Below are positions 51,913 through 59,702 of a DNA stretch of 64,000 nt, piece by piece (within the stretch, counting starts at the first letter, position 1; the number at the start of each line of letters is the position of its first letter). Under the pieces are notes generated by a model that saw only the letters and a program-made list of their open reading frames with translations, was not told where the DNA came from and did not search any database. Source of the stretch: Pseudoxanthomonas sp. Root630 (GTDB lineage: Bacteria; Pseudomonadota; Gammaproteobacteria; Xanthomonadales; Xanthomonadaceae); NCBI RefSeq assembly GCF_001427585.1, contig NZ_LMGY01000015.1, positions 149,850-213,849 of the forward strand, written 5' to 3'. The translations under genes were made by a program, and so were the position numbers.

Positions 51913-52082
51913 TTGTCGGCAGGTCTTCGGACTCATGGGCGCGGAAGGCTGGCCTTCCTCCTAGTCCGCCGCTTCCCGAGGCGTGGCCTCAGTGCTGGTG
52001 GCGGGGTCGTTCCCAATTACCGCTGCGGGGCAGTGCCGGAGTGGCGCGAGGCGTCACCGGCTTCCCTTTTCATCCGGAGGCT
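51913..52082 (-). promoter_or_regulatory. Cobalamin riboswitch upstream of nrdAB
   Basis: Read on the minus strand, the blocks are GATGAAAAGGGAAGCCGGTG (about 52074-52055), GCACTGCCCCGCAGCGGTAA (about 52036-52017) and the B12 box GAGTCCGAAGACCTGCCG (51933-51916). These match the metE riboswitch in the same window almost block for block. The aptamer ends about 190 bases before the nrdA start. It predicts that B12 turns off the B12-independent class Ia reductase, as known for some nrdAB operons in genomes that also have class II NrdJ. Confidence 0.92.
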
Positions 52083-52103
52083 AGCCACCCCCGGAACCGA
52101 CAG

Positions 52104-52119
52104 CCACAAGATAGTGGGG
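52104..52119. promoter_or_regulatory. NrdR-like box 2, over the -10
   Basis: CCACAAGATAGTGGGG matches the palindromic NrdR consensus (acaCwAtATaTwGtgt) at 11 of 16 positions. Its centre is 32 bases (three helical turns) from box 1, the spacing usual for NrdR. Confidence 0.55.
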
Positions 52120-52136
52120 GTGTCCGGAAGCGTCAA
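52108..52136 (-). promoter_or_regulatory. nrdAB promoter
   Basis: On the minus strand TTGACG (52136-52131) and TATCTT (52113-52108) are exactly 17 bases apart, giving a start near 52101, just ahead of the riboswitch. Confidence 0.7.
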
Positions 52137-52151
52137 CACCAAATGTTGTGT
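52136..52151. promoter_or_regulatory. NrdR-like box 1, next to the -35
   Basis: ACACCAAATGTTGTGT (16 bases) matches the NrdR consensus at 13 of 16 positions when read on the minus strand (ACACAACATTTGGTGT). NrdR is an ATP/dATP-sensing repressor of ribonucleotide reductase genes. Confidence 0.7.
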
Positions 52152-52341
52152 GAAACAGCGGGCAACGGTGCGGTGCGGGTTTCACGGATTACCGGGTTCC
52201 GGGAGCGCGCCTGGAGGCCACCGGTGAGCGAAACCGTCATCGCCGTCGGCCATGCCGAGATGAGCAATGCCTCTAAGGCGCGCGCCCGCGCGGGAATCCG
52301 GTGGCCCTAGAGTTGCGGTACCACCCCATCACGCGCTGCCG

Positions 52342-53112
52342 ATGTCCCACGATCACGACGAGCTCTTTCCCATCGACCTGGACGGCACACCGCGCGACGC
52401 GGTCGCCCGGATCATCGATCCAACGGCGGATCGCGACTGGGCCGAGTTGCTGTCGCCGACGCGACGCCGTGCACTGCTGGCCGGCGCCGGACTGGCGACC
52501 GTGGCGGCCACGACGGCGGCCGCGCCTGCTTCGCCGACGTCCCGGGCCGCGGGTGCAGGGCGCGCGCGCGTGTCGGCAGGCGGCGTCCTGCTGCCGATCG
52601 CCGGGCCGGGCACGAGCCCCTGGGGCACGGCGACGGCTGCGCAGCCCACGCCGCGCCCGGCCAGCGTGCGTCCGGACGAACAGGCGCTGCCGACCACGCC
52701 GCGGCCCTACACCGCCATCCGGAGTTACCACGCCCACGTCTATTTCGATGAGGACAGTTACGAGAAGGCGGCGCTGATCCGGCGCTGGACGGTGGAGCGC
52801 TTCCCCGTGGAGCTCGGCGACTGGAACCTGGAGCCGCGCGGGCCGCACGTGACCCCGTCGTTCTATTACGGGTTCACGCCCGACCTGCTGCCGATCGTGG
52901 TGCCTTGGCTGCAGCTCAACAGCCTGGGCCTGACCATCCTCATCCACCCGAACACCGGCGATCCGCGTTCGGACCACCTGCACTACGCGTTGTGGGTGAA
53001 CCGCTCGCAGCCGGTGAATGCGTACGCATGGCGGCGCTTTGTGGACGGCGGCGGCGGCGACGTCGAGAACATCAATCCGAACATCATCCCGACGGTGCCG
53101 CTGGAGACCTGA
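52342..53112 (+). CDS. DOPA 4,5-dioxygenase-family protein with a Tat-like N-terminal extension
   Basis: The C-terminal part (about residues 123-235) has the extradiol-type DOPA 4,5-dioxygenase family pattern: SYHAHVYFD (His130, His132), GPHVTPSFYYGF (His169), and HPNTGD...DHLHYALWV (His202, His212, His214). The family's usual proteins are only about 110-150 residues. Here 256 residues are present; the first 40 are acidic and are followed by TRRRALLAGAGLATVAATTA, which looks like a twin-arginine export signal with a long N-region. The ATG at 52342 is the only convincing start. Substrate unknown, perhaps a catechol. Confidence 0.7.
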   Translation: MSHDHDELFPIDLDGTPRDAVARIIDPTADRDWAELLSPTRRRALLAGAGLATVAATTAAAPASPTSRAAGAGRARVSAGGVLLPIAGPGTSPWGTATAAQPTPRPASVRPDEQALPTTPRPYTAIRSYHAHVYFDEDSYEKAALIRRWTVERFPVELGDWNLEPRGPHVTPSFYYGFTPDLLPIVVPWLQLNSLGLTILIHPNTGDPRSDHLHYALWVNRSQPVNAYAWRRFVDGGGGDVENINPNIIPTVPLET

Positions 53113-53125
53113 GTCGCGTGGCAAT

Positions 53126-53143
53126 GGCGGGCCAAGGCCCGCC
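53126..53143. terminator. GC-rich hairpin between convergent genes
   Basis: GGCGGGCC, AA and GGCCCGCC form an 8-bp perfect stem between the dioxygenase and hglS stop codons. No T tract follows. Confidence 0.5.
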
Positions 53144-53149
53144 CTGCGT

Positions 53150-54514
53150 TCAAACGCGCAGCGCCGCGATCGACGCGTCCTGCGCCTGCGCATACAGCGC
53201 GAACGGATCGTGGATCGTCGCGCCCAAGGCGGCTTCGAACACGTCCTGGTTCGCATGCGCGTCGTAGGCGCGCTGTTCGCCGCCGCCGAGGTTGGACTGG
53301 AAGATGCCCGCCGCGCTGACCGGCAGGAAATCTTCATAGACGATGGGGTCGACGACGGCATAGCCGGCATCGACCAGCGCATCCGGCGTCATCGCCGCGC
53401 GTTCGGCGGCGGGCGCGGCATCGCCGGCGTCGGTCAGGCGGTAGCGGAAATAGCCCAGCCCTTCGCGGCGCAGCGTGGTTTCGTCATCCGGGAAGGCGCT
53501 GAACGCCGCCGCCAGCCGCTGCGGATAGTCGGCCGAGGTATTGCCGGCGCCGCCGGCCTGGCGCACCTGCGCGAGCAGGCGGTCGTAAAGCTCGCGCCCG
53601 GCCGGGGTCAGCGCCAGGCCGCGCTGTTCGATCTCGCCGAAGCGCGCGGTATGGCTGCCGGGCACCAGCGTGCCGGTGGTGTCGGGGAAGGCGACTTCCT
53701 CTTCCAGCGCCTTGAAGCTGGTCTGGCGCAGCAGGATCGGCACCGCGCGGCGCGGCGGGCCTTCGATCAGCGCCTTGGCCTGGATGCCGCGTTCCAGCAT
53801 CGCCGCCTGCGCGGCGTCGATGTCCAGCGTGCGCGGGGTGAGGTGGTTGATGTGCGGGCCGCGGAAGCTGACCACGTCGGCCACCAGGCGGTGCAGGCCG
53901 TGCAGTGCGTGGTAGGTCTCCAGCGAGACGGTCGCATCGCCGTGCCAGCGGAAGGTTTCCAGCACTTCGGCGACGAAGCGCTGCGCATCGGCGTCGCCCA
54001 GCCCGCCGTCCTGTTCGGCCTGCGCGACCAGCGCGCGCGCGTCGGCGGTGAAGATGTCGCGACGGGCCAGGATCGCGTCGGCCTCGGCACGCAGCGTGGC
54101 GTCGGCGATCAGCTCCAGCCGCAGCAGCGACGTGAAGATGCGGAACGGGTTGGCGGCCAGCGCGGCTTCGGTCAGCGGACGGAACGCGGTGGCGTGCACC
54201 GGCACGCCGGCCACGGTGAGGTCGTAATAGCCCACCGGATGCATGCCCATCAGCGCGAACACGCGGCCCAGCATCGCCAGTTCGGCCGGCGTGCCCACGC
54301 GGATCGCGCCGTGGCGCTCCAGGTCCAGGCGCTCGGTCTCGCCGGTGCGTCGCAGCCGTTGCGCGAGGGCGGGATCGCGGCGCTGCGTCTCGGCGTTGAT
54401 GTCGCCGACCAGCGTGATCAGGTCGCCGTACAGCGGCACCTCGGCGCGGTACATGTCGGACATGGCCTGGGCGAACAGGCCGCGGATGCGGTCGGGCGAA
54501 ACGAAGGCGGTCAT
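53150..54514 (-). CDS. hglS: 2-oxoadipate dioxygenase/decarboxylase (DUF1338, HglS/YdcJ family)
   Basis: HglS turns 2-oxoadipate into D-2-hydroxyglutarate in bacterial lysine catabolism, using a single metal. The 454-residue protein has the DUF1338 features: His68 in ERHGAIRVGT, GPHINHLTPRTLDID (second His), and a later IEQRGLALTP (Glu), which correspond to the His-His-Glu metal site known for P. putida HglS. The ATG at 54514 lacks a clear Shine-Dalgarno. It lies 74 bases after the fatty-acid hydroxylase on the same strand; no other lysine-degradation genes are nearby. Confidence 0.85.
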   Translation of the reverse strand: MTAFVSPDRIRGLFAQAMSDMYRAEVPLYGDLITLVGDINAETQRRDPALAQRLRRTGETERLDLERHGAIRVGTPAELAMLGRVFALMGMHPVGYYDLTVAGVPVHATAFRPLTEAALAANPFRIFTSLLRLELIADATLRAEADAILARRDIFTADARALVAQAEQDGGLGDADAQRFVAEVLETFRWHGDATVSLETYHALHGLHRLVADVVSFRGPHINHLTPRTLDIDAAQAAMLERGIQAKALIEGPPRRAVPILLRQTSFKALEEEVAFPDTTGTLVPGSHTARFGEIEQRGLALTPAGRELYDRLLAQVRQAGGAGNTSADYPQRLAAAFSAFPDDETTLRREGLGYFRYRLTDAGDAAPAAERAAMTPDALVDAGYAVVDPIVYEDFLPVSAAGIFQSNLGGGEQRAYDAHANQDVFEAALGATIHDPFALYAQAQDASIAALRV

Positions 54515-54588
54515 GGGATTCGGCGTGCGGGCGGCGTGGGGCCGCCGGGGGTGCGTATTGTCGCCGGCCGCGCGCGCGCGGGCCAGTT

Positions 54589-55440
54589 TCAGCGCCTTGC
54601 GTCCGTCCCCGGCACGTCGCCCGGCGGACCGAACAGCATCCGCGCCACGTCGCGCACCCCGCGTGCCCGGCGCAGGTCGCGGCCCAGCTTCACCCAGGCA
54701 TGGAAGGCGATGGTCACCGGGTTGTAGCTGCGCACGGGCTCGACCAGGCCATAGCGGATCGGCACGTCGGGCCGTTCCTCGCGGCAGCTGCCGAACAGCC
54801 GGTCGAACACGATCAGCACGCCGCCGTAGTTGCAGTCCAGGTATTCGGGATTGCTGGCGTGGTGCACGCGGTGGTGCGAGGGCGTGTTGAACACGAACTC
54901 GATGGCGCGCGGCAGCCGCGGCACCAGCTCGGTGTGCAGCCAGTACTGGTAGAGCAGGTTCACCGCCAGCGCGCCGATCACGTACGGTACCGGAAAGCCC
55001 AGCCACACCAGCGGGCCGAAGAACACTGCCGCGCCGGTGAGCTTGCCGGTCCAGCCGAGGCGGTAGGCGGTGGACAGGTTGTATTGCTCGGCCGAGTGGT
55101 GCACCGAATGATTCAGCCAGAACCAGCGCACGCGGTGGTCGGTGCGATGCATCGCGTAATAGCAGAGCTCCTGGCCGAGGAAGAGCGCGATCCAGTGCCA
55201 CGCCTGGTCCATCGCGATCGTGGTCACGCGGAATTCCCAGATCGCGAACAACAGCACGCCCACCACGCCGCCCTGGATCAGCAGGCCGAGCACGGCGCGC
55301 CCGGCGGCGTCGCCAAGCGAGGCCCAGTAGCCTTTCCAGTCGTAGCGGCGACCGCGGCGCACCAGCCACGCGGCTTCCACCGCCGCGATCAGTGCGAACA
55401 CCAACAGCGGCAGTCCCGTAAAGACGCGTATGCCGTCCAT
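54589..55440 (-). CDS. Sterol desaturase/fatty-acid hydroxylase superfamily membrane protein
   Basis: The 283-residue protein has four to five membrane helices and the three histidine clusters of the superfamily: YYAMHRTDHRVRW, WLNHSVHHSAEQYN, and TPSHHRVHHASNP. These bind a di-iron centre for hydroxylation or desaturation of lipids. AAGG lies 6 bases upstream of the ATG at 55440. It begins 8 bases after the EF-hand gene and is probably co-transcribed with it. The lipid substrate is unknown. Confidence 0.88.
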   Translation of the reverse strand: MDGIRVFTGLPLLVFALIAAVEAAWLVRRGRRYDWKGYWASLGDAAGRAVLGLLIQGGVVGVLLFAIWEFRVTTIAMDQAWHWIALFLGQELCYYAMHRTDHRVRWFWLNHSVHHSAEQYNLSTAYRLGWTGKLTGAAVFFGPLVWLGFPVPYVIGALAVNLLYQYWLHTELVPRLPRAIEFVFNTPSHHRVHHASNPEYLDCNYGGVLIVFDRLFGSCREERPDVPIRYGLVEPVRSYNPVTIAFHAWVKLGRDLRRARGVRDVARMLFGPPGDVPGTDARR

Positions 55441-55448
55441 GGTGCGCC

Positions 55449-55742
55449 TTACTGCCCGCGCCGCTCGGCCATCTTCTGGCCTGCCGCGCGCAGTTCGTCG
55501 GGCGAGAGCCTGCCGTCGCCGTTCGCATCCAGGGTGTCGAAACGCTTGGCGATGCGCGGCAGCTTGGCGTCGGCCTCGGCCTTGTCGATCAGGCCATCGC
55601 CGTTGGTGTCGGCGGCCTTCAGGCGCTCCTGCAGCGTGGCCTTCTGCTCGTCGGTCAGGGTGCGCGGCTGTGCATGCGCAGGAGCGACCAGCGCGAAGAC
55701 GGACATCGCGGTGGCGAGGGGAAGCAGGACGGAACGGGACAT
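55449..55742 (-). CDS. Secreted EF-hand calcium-binding protein
   Basis: A signal peptide (LLPLATAMSVFALVAPAHA) precedes a 97-residue protein with two consecutive EF-hand loops: DTNGDGLIDKAE (about 43-54) and DANGDGRLSPDE (about 70-81), both with acidic residues at loop positions 1, 3, 5 and 12. GGAG is 7 bases before the ATG at 55742. It probably binds calcium in the periplasm. It is coupled to the fatty-acid hydroxylase gene. Confidence 0.85.
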   Translation of the reverse strand: MSRSVLLPLATAMSVFALVAPAHAQPRTLTDEQKATLQERLKAADTNGDGLIDKAEADAKLPRIAKRFDTLDANGDGRLSPDELRAAGQKMAERRGQ

Positions 55743-55850
55743 CGGGAATCTCCGGGAAAGGAAGGAAAGGCGCAGGCGCGACGGCGCGGGAATGCATCCA
55801 TGCGGCATAGGGGGTGCCATGCCGCCGCGCCTGCGGAAAAGAAGCGGTCC

Positions 55851-56375
55851 TCAGTGGCCGCGCGGACAGGCGATCGTCTCGCCGCTGGCATTGGTGCAGG
55901 TGCCGGTGTGCGACACCGTGCCGCCGGACACCGTGGTGCTGCCGTTGTAGCTATTGCCGTTTGCGCCGGTGGCGGTGGTGCTGCGCGCGCCGGTCACGTT
56001 GCCGTCCGCGTCGCGGCTGATGCCACCGCGGGTGCTGGCGCTGCCACCGTTGGGGCCGTTCGCGTACGCGCTGCCCTGGCGGCCGGCGCTGCCGTCGGCA
56101 TTGCGGTAGGCGCTGCCTTCGTAACCCGCGCTGCCGCCGTTGGCGCCGCTGATGCTGCCGTTGCGCGCGGCGGTCGCATTGCCCTGGCCATCGGCCTGCC
56201 AGGTGCGCTGGCGCTGGCTGTCGAAGCGCGCGTTGCTGCGCTCCGTGGCGACACTGCCGCCCTGGGCGGTGCGCTGCACGGCCCGGCTGCGTTCGCGCGC
56301 TTCGGCATGGTCGGCGAACAGGGTGGTGGCGCACAACGCGAACGTCACGGCGATCAGGAACGGGGTCTTGCTCAT
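55851..56375 (-). CDS. Secreted Gly/Ser/Asn-rich repetitive protein
   Basis: After a signal peptide (KTPFLIAVTFALCATTLFADHA) and an R-rich stretch, the protein (174 residues) is made of imperfect short repeats of G, S, A and N, such as GANGGSAGYEGSAYRNADGS and GRQGSAYANGPNGGSAS. A Cys pair closes the end (TCTNASGETIACPRGH). The composition suggests an extended envelope or extracellular protein, possibly adhesive or matrix-like. It has no known domain. It is divergent from the OmpR-type regulator gene. Confidence 0.65.
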   Translation of the reverse strand: MSKTPFLIAVTFALCATTLFADHAEARERSRAVQRTAQGGSVATERSNARFDSQRQRTWQADGQGNATAARNGSISGANGGSAGYEGSAYRNADGSAGRQGSAYANGPNGGSASTRGGISRDADGNVTGARSTTATGANGNSYNGSTTVSGGTVSHTGTCTNASGETIACPRGH

Positions 56376-56568
56376 GGCGGAATCCTCGTCGGGGTGTGGG
56401 ATGGCCGCACGGGGAAGCAGCGGCAGGGCCACGGTAGGGCGTGCAACGCGGGCAGGTGTGTCGCGGTTGGCAGCAGATGTGTCTGCCGGCCGTGCCGGAA
56501 ACATCTGCTTACAAACGGGCCGTCCGCGGGGTTTGCGGGGCGTCGCGGCGCCGGGCGATAGTGGCTCC

Positions 56569-57288
56569 ATGGAAGACGCCCTGCCCCGTGTGCTGCTGGT
56601 CGACGACGACGTGCGCTTGCGCGACCTGCTGCAGCGCTACCTGCAATCGCAGGGCTTCGAGGTGCGCGGCGCGGGCGATGGCGTGCAGATGCGGCAGGCG
56701 CTGGACCGCGGCCACTTTGACCTGATCGTGCTGGACCTGATGCTGCCCGGCGAGAACGGCCTGGAGCTTTGCCGCCGCCTGCGCGGCCAGGGCGACGCGA
56801 CGCCCATCGTCATGCTGACGGCCAAGGGCGACGAGATCGACCGCATCGTCGGGCTCGAGATCGGCGCCGACGATTACGTGCCCAAGCCGGTGAACCCGCG
56901 CGAGCTGCTGGCGCGCATCCGCTCGGTGTTGCGGCGTACGCGGCCGACACCCGGCGCACCGCAGGCCGACGGTGGCGAGGTGGTGTTCGGGCCTTTCACG
57001 CTCGACCTGGGCCGGCGCGAACTCACCCGCGACGGCGCACTGCTGCGGCTGACCAGTGGCGAGTTCGCGGTGTTGTCGGTGCTGCTGCGGCATCCGCGCC
57101 AGCCGCTCAGCCGCGACCGCCTGATGAGCCTGGCGCGCGGCCGTGAGCATGACGCCTTCGAACGCAGCATGGACGTGACCATCGCGCGCCTGCGTCGCCT
57201 GCTGGAAGACGATCCGCGCCAGCCGCGCCTGATCCAGACTGTATGGGGCGTGGGCTATGTGTTCGTACCGCCGGAGGCCGCGCCATGA
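56569..57288 (+). CDS. OmpR-family response regulator
   Basis: The 239-residue protein has a receiver domain (phospho-acceptor Asp56 in IVLDLMLPG, Thr84, Lys106 in YVPKPVNP) and a C-terminal winged helix of the OmpR type (LTSGEFAVLSVLL, RSMDVTIARLRRLLEDDPR). It closely resembles OmpR itself. A GATAGT hexamer ends 6 bases before the ATG, so the mRNA may be leaderless; there is no Shine-Dalgarno. It overlaps the kinase gene by 4 bases. Confidence 0.92.
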   Translation: MEDALPRVLLVDDDVRLRDLLQRYLQSQGFEVRGAGDGVQMRQALDRGHFDLIVLDLMLPGENGLELCRRLRGQGDATPIVMLTAKGDEIDRIVGLEIGADDYVPKPVNPRELLARIRSVLRRTRPTPGAPQADGGEVVFGPFTLDLGRRELTRDGALLRLTSGEFAVLSVLLRHPRQPLSRDRLMSLARGREHDAFERSMDVTIARLRRLLEDDPRQPRLIQTVWGVGYVFVPPEAAP

Positions 57289-58550
57289 GGTCGCCGCTAC
57301 CGCGCAGCGTATTCGGCCAGCTCGTGCTGGTGATCGCACTGGTGCTCGCCGGTGCTGGTGTGCTGGCGCTGCTGTTGGGGCGCGAACTCGCCACGCGGCC
57401 CGCCGCCGACCAATTGCTGCGGGCGATGCAGGGCTTCGCCGAGGTGGTGGAAGCCCTCGATCAACACCAGCCGCATGCACGCACGGTCGCGCAGCTGCGT
57501 GAGGCCGGACTGGAGGTCCGCAGCACGCCCCCCGCCGATGCGCGACCGCGTTTCGCCCCGCTGTTGCGCGAACTTCGCGAGCAGGCAACAGGGACCCTGG
57601 GCGCAGGCCGCGAACTGCGGATGGAAGCCGGCCGTGGATTGCGGGTGATCTGGCTGAAGCCCGCCACGCGGGAAGCATTGTGGGTGTCGTTCGCCTACGA
57701 CCGCCCCGGCACCGGCATGCGCCGCTTCTCGGTGCTGATGCTGGTGGGCTGCGTGGCGCTGGTCTGGCTGGCCGCGGCGTACTTCGCCCGTCGGCTCGTG
57801 CAACCGCTACGCCAGCTCGCCGCGGCCGCGCCGGCCATCGTGCGGGGCGATGCGCCGCCCCCGGTGCATGCGTGCGGTCCGCGTGAAGTGGCGGACCTGG
57901 CCCACGCGCTGGGCGATGCCAGTCGCGACGTGCGCGCCGCCGCGGAGGAGCGCGCGTTGCTGCTGGCCGGCATCTCGCACGACCTGCGCACGCCGCTCAC
58001 GCGCCTGCAGTTCGCGCTGGAGATGGTGCCGGACACCGATCCGGCACTGACCCGCAGCATGCATCGCGACATCGCCGAGATGGATGCCATCCTCGGCCAG
58101 TTCATCGCGTTCGCACGCGATGGGCGCGACGAAGGCAGCGAGACCGTCGACCTGGCCGCGATCTGCCGCCATGCCGTCGCCGCCGCGGCCAAGGGCTGGC
58201 GCGTGGACCTGCCGGAGCACGCGCTGCTGCCCGGCAAGCCGATGGCGTTGCTGCGCGCGGTCGAAAACCTGTTGGTCAACGCCGAGCGGCATGGCGCGTT
58301 GCCGTTGTCGCTGCAGCTGTGGGCCGAGGGACCGGCATGGGTGGTCGAGGTCGCCGACGGCGGTCCCGGTCTGTCCGCCGAGGCGGCCAAGCGCGCACGC
58401 CAGCCCTTCGTCCACGACCAGGCGGGCGGCGGCAGCGGGCTGGGCTTGCCGATCGTCGACCGCGTCGCGCGCCAGCACGGCGGCGAACTGCGCCTGTTGC
58501 CGAATACGCCCCAAGGCCTGCGCGCGCAGCTGGTGCTGCGCGCGGGTTGA
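57285..58550 (+). CDS. EnvZ-type sensor histidine kinase
   Basis: Two membrane helices (about 12-32 and 148-168) frame a periplasmic sensor of about 115 residues. A HAMP segment follows, then the H box GISHDLRTPLTRLQ with His232, an N box (AVENLLVNAERHG), and the G boxes (VADGGPGLS, GGGSGLGLPIV). The domain order and length (421) match EnvZ. The ATG overlaps the regulator stop codon in ATGA form, so the pair is made together. The stimulus is unknown, osmolarity by analogy only. Confidence 0.92.
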   Translation: MRSPLPRSVFGQLVLVIALVLAGAGVLALLLGRELATRPAADQLLRAMQGFAEVVEALDQHQPHARTVAQLREAGLEVRSTPPADARPRFAPLLRELREQATGTLGAGRELRMEAGRGLRVIWLKPATREALWVSFAYDRPGTGMRRFSVLMLVGCVALVWLAAAYFARRLVQPLRQLAAAAPAIVRGDAPPPVHACGPREVADLAHALGDASRDVRAAAEERALLLAGISHDLRTPLTRLQFALEMVPDTDPALTRSMHRDIAEMDAILGQFIAFARDGRDEGSETVDLAAICRHAVAAAAKGWRVDLPEHALLPGKPMALLRAVENLLVNAERHGALPLSLQLWAEGPAWVVEVADGGPGLSAEAAKRARQPFVHDQAGGGSGLGLPIVDRVARQHGGELRLLPNTPQGLRAQLVLRAG

Positions 58551-58576
58551 ACCGGATGTCCCTGCGAGGTGATGCG

Positions 58577-59482
58577 ATGAAGACACTGTTCCGTGCCGGC
58601 CTGCTGGCCTGCGCCCTGCTCGCTGCGCTGCCGTCGGCCGCGCAGACCTTCCGCGAACGCCTGCAGGACATGCGCGATGCATCCCGCCAGCCCGCGGCAC
58701 GCGCGCCGACGCTGCCAGCCGGTGCGCGCGCGGTGCGCGACGTGTCCTATGGCAACGACCCGCGCCAGCGCTACGACGTCTACCTGCCCGCAGAGGCCCA
58801 GCGCGCGCCCGTGATCCTGTTCGTGCATGGCGGCGGCTGGGCCAACGGCAACAAGGACAATCCGGGTGTGGTCGAGAACAAGGCGGCGTACTGGTTGCCG
58901 AAAGGCTATGTGCTGGTCTCGATCAACTACCGCATGCGCCCCGACACCGCGCCGCTGGACCAGGCGCGCGACGTCGCGCGCGCGCTGGCCGACGTGCAGA
59001 AGCGCGCGCCGTCATGGAGCGCCGATCCGGCGAACGTGATGCTGATGGGGCACTCGGCCGGCGCGCATCTCGCTGCGCTGGTCGGCGCGTCCCCTACGCT
59101 GTGGCGCGAGGCGGGCGCCACCCGGCCGCGCGGCGTGGTCTCGCTCGACAGCGGCGCGCTCGATGTGCCGCAGACGATGCAGAAGCCGCCGCTGCCCGGC
59201 ATCTACGATCGCGCGTTCGGCAAGGATCGCAACGACTGGATCGCGGCGTCGCCTTACCATCAGCTCACCCGCGATGCGGTGCCGATGCTGTTCGTGTGCT
59301 CCTCGCGCCGCAAGGACGCGTGCCCGCAGGGTCGCGCGATGGTGGAGAAGGCGAAGATGCTGGGCGTGGCGATGGAGGTGCTGCCGGAGGATTTGTCGCA
59401 TGGCGAGGTGAATCGCGAGTTGGGATTGCCGTCCGATTACACGAAGGCAGTGGATGCGTTCGTGCGCGGGCGGCTGCAGTAG
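58577..59482 (+). CDS. Secreted alpha/beta-hydrolase (esterase)
   Basis: The ATG at 58577 has GAGG 7 bases upstream, better than an ATG at 58556. A signal peptide (FRAGLLACALLAALPSAAQ) leads into a 301-residue esterase: HGGGWANGNKDN holds the oxyanion hole, GHSAGAHLAAL carries the nucleophile Ser, and LSHGEVN the likely catalytic His. It resembles feruloyl or carboxyl esterases of the BD-FAE type. It follows the sensor kinase by 26 bases on the same strand. Confidence 0.87.
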   Translation: MKTLFRAGLLACALLAALPSAAQTFRERLQDMRDASRQPAARAPTLPAGARAVRDVSYGNDPRQRYDVYLPAEAQRAPVILFVHGGGWANGNKDNPGVVENKAAYWLPKGYVLVSINYRMRPDTAPLDQARDVARALADVQKRAPSWSADPANVMLMGHSAGAHLAALVGASPTLWREAGATRPRGVVSLDSGALDVPQTMQKPPLPGIYDRAFGKDRNDWIAASPYHQLTRDAVPMLFVCSSRRKDACPQGRAMVEKAKMLGVAMEVLPEDLSHGEVNRELGLPSDYTKAVDAFVRGRLQ

Positions 59483-59495
59483 TCGTGGTCGAAGT

Positions 59496-59691
59496 ACCCT
59501 CGCCCCGTGAACGGGGAGAGGGTGCCGAAGGTGGGTGAGGGGCGAACGAAGTCGTGAAGCGGCCCATTCGCCGGAACCCTTCCGCGTTCGACGAACAGAA
59601 GAGGCTGCTCGGTGGACGTATCGCGCCAACTGCGCCCCTCATCCGCCCTCCGGGCACCTTCTCCCCGCTGGCGGGGAGAAGGGAGCTGAGC
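59496..59691. repeat. Inverted pair of the second palindromic repeat family (59.6 kb copy)
   Basis: Left arm 59496-59545 (ACCCTCGCCCCG and CGGGGAGAGGGTGCCGAAGG), right arm 59632-59691 (CGCCCCTCATCCGCC through CGGGGAGAAGGG). It fills the gap between the convergent esterase and lipoprotein genes. Confidence 0.75.
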
Positions 59692-59702
59692 TCGGCAATG
59701 CG

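Noticed and set aside
51732-52310. Plus-strand frame of 192 residues across the nrdA leader
   Set aside because: It reads antisense to the riboswitch, promoter and NrdR boxes and has no protein features.
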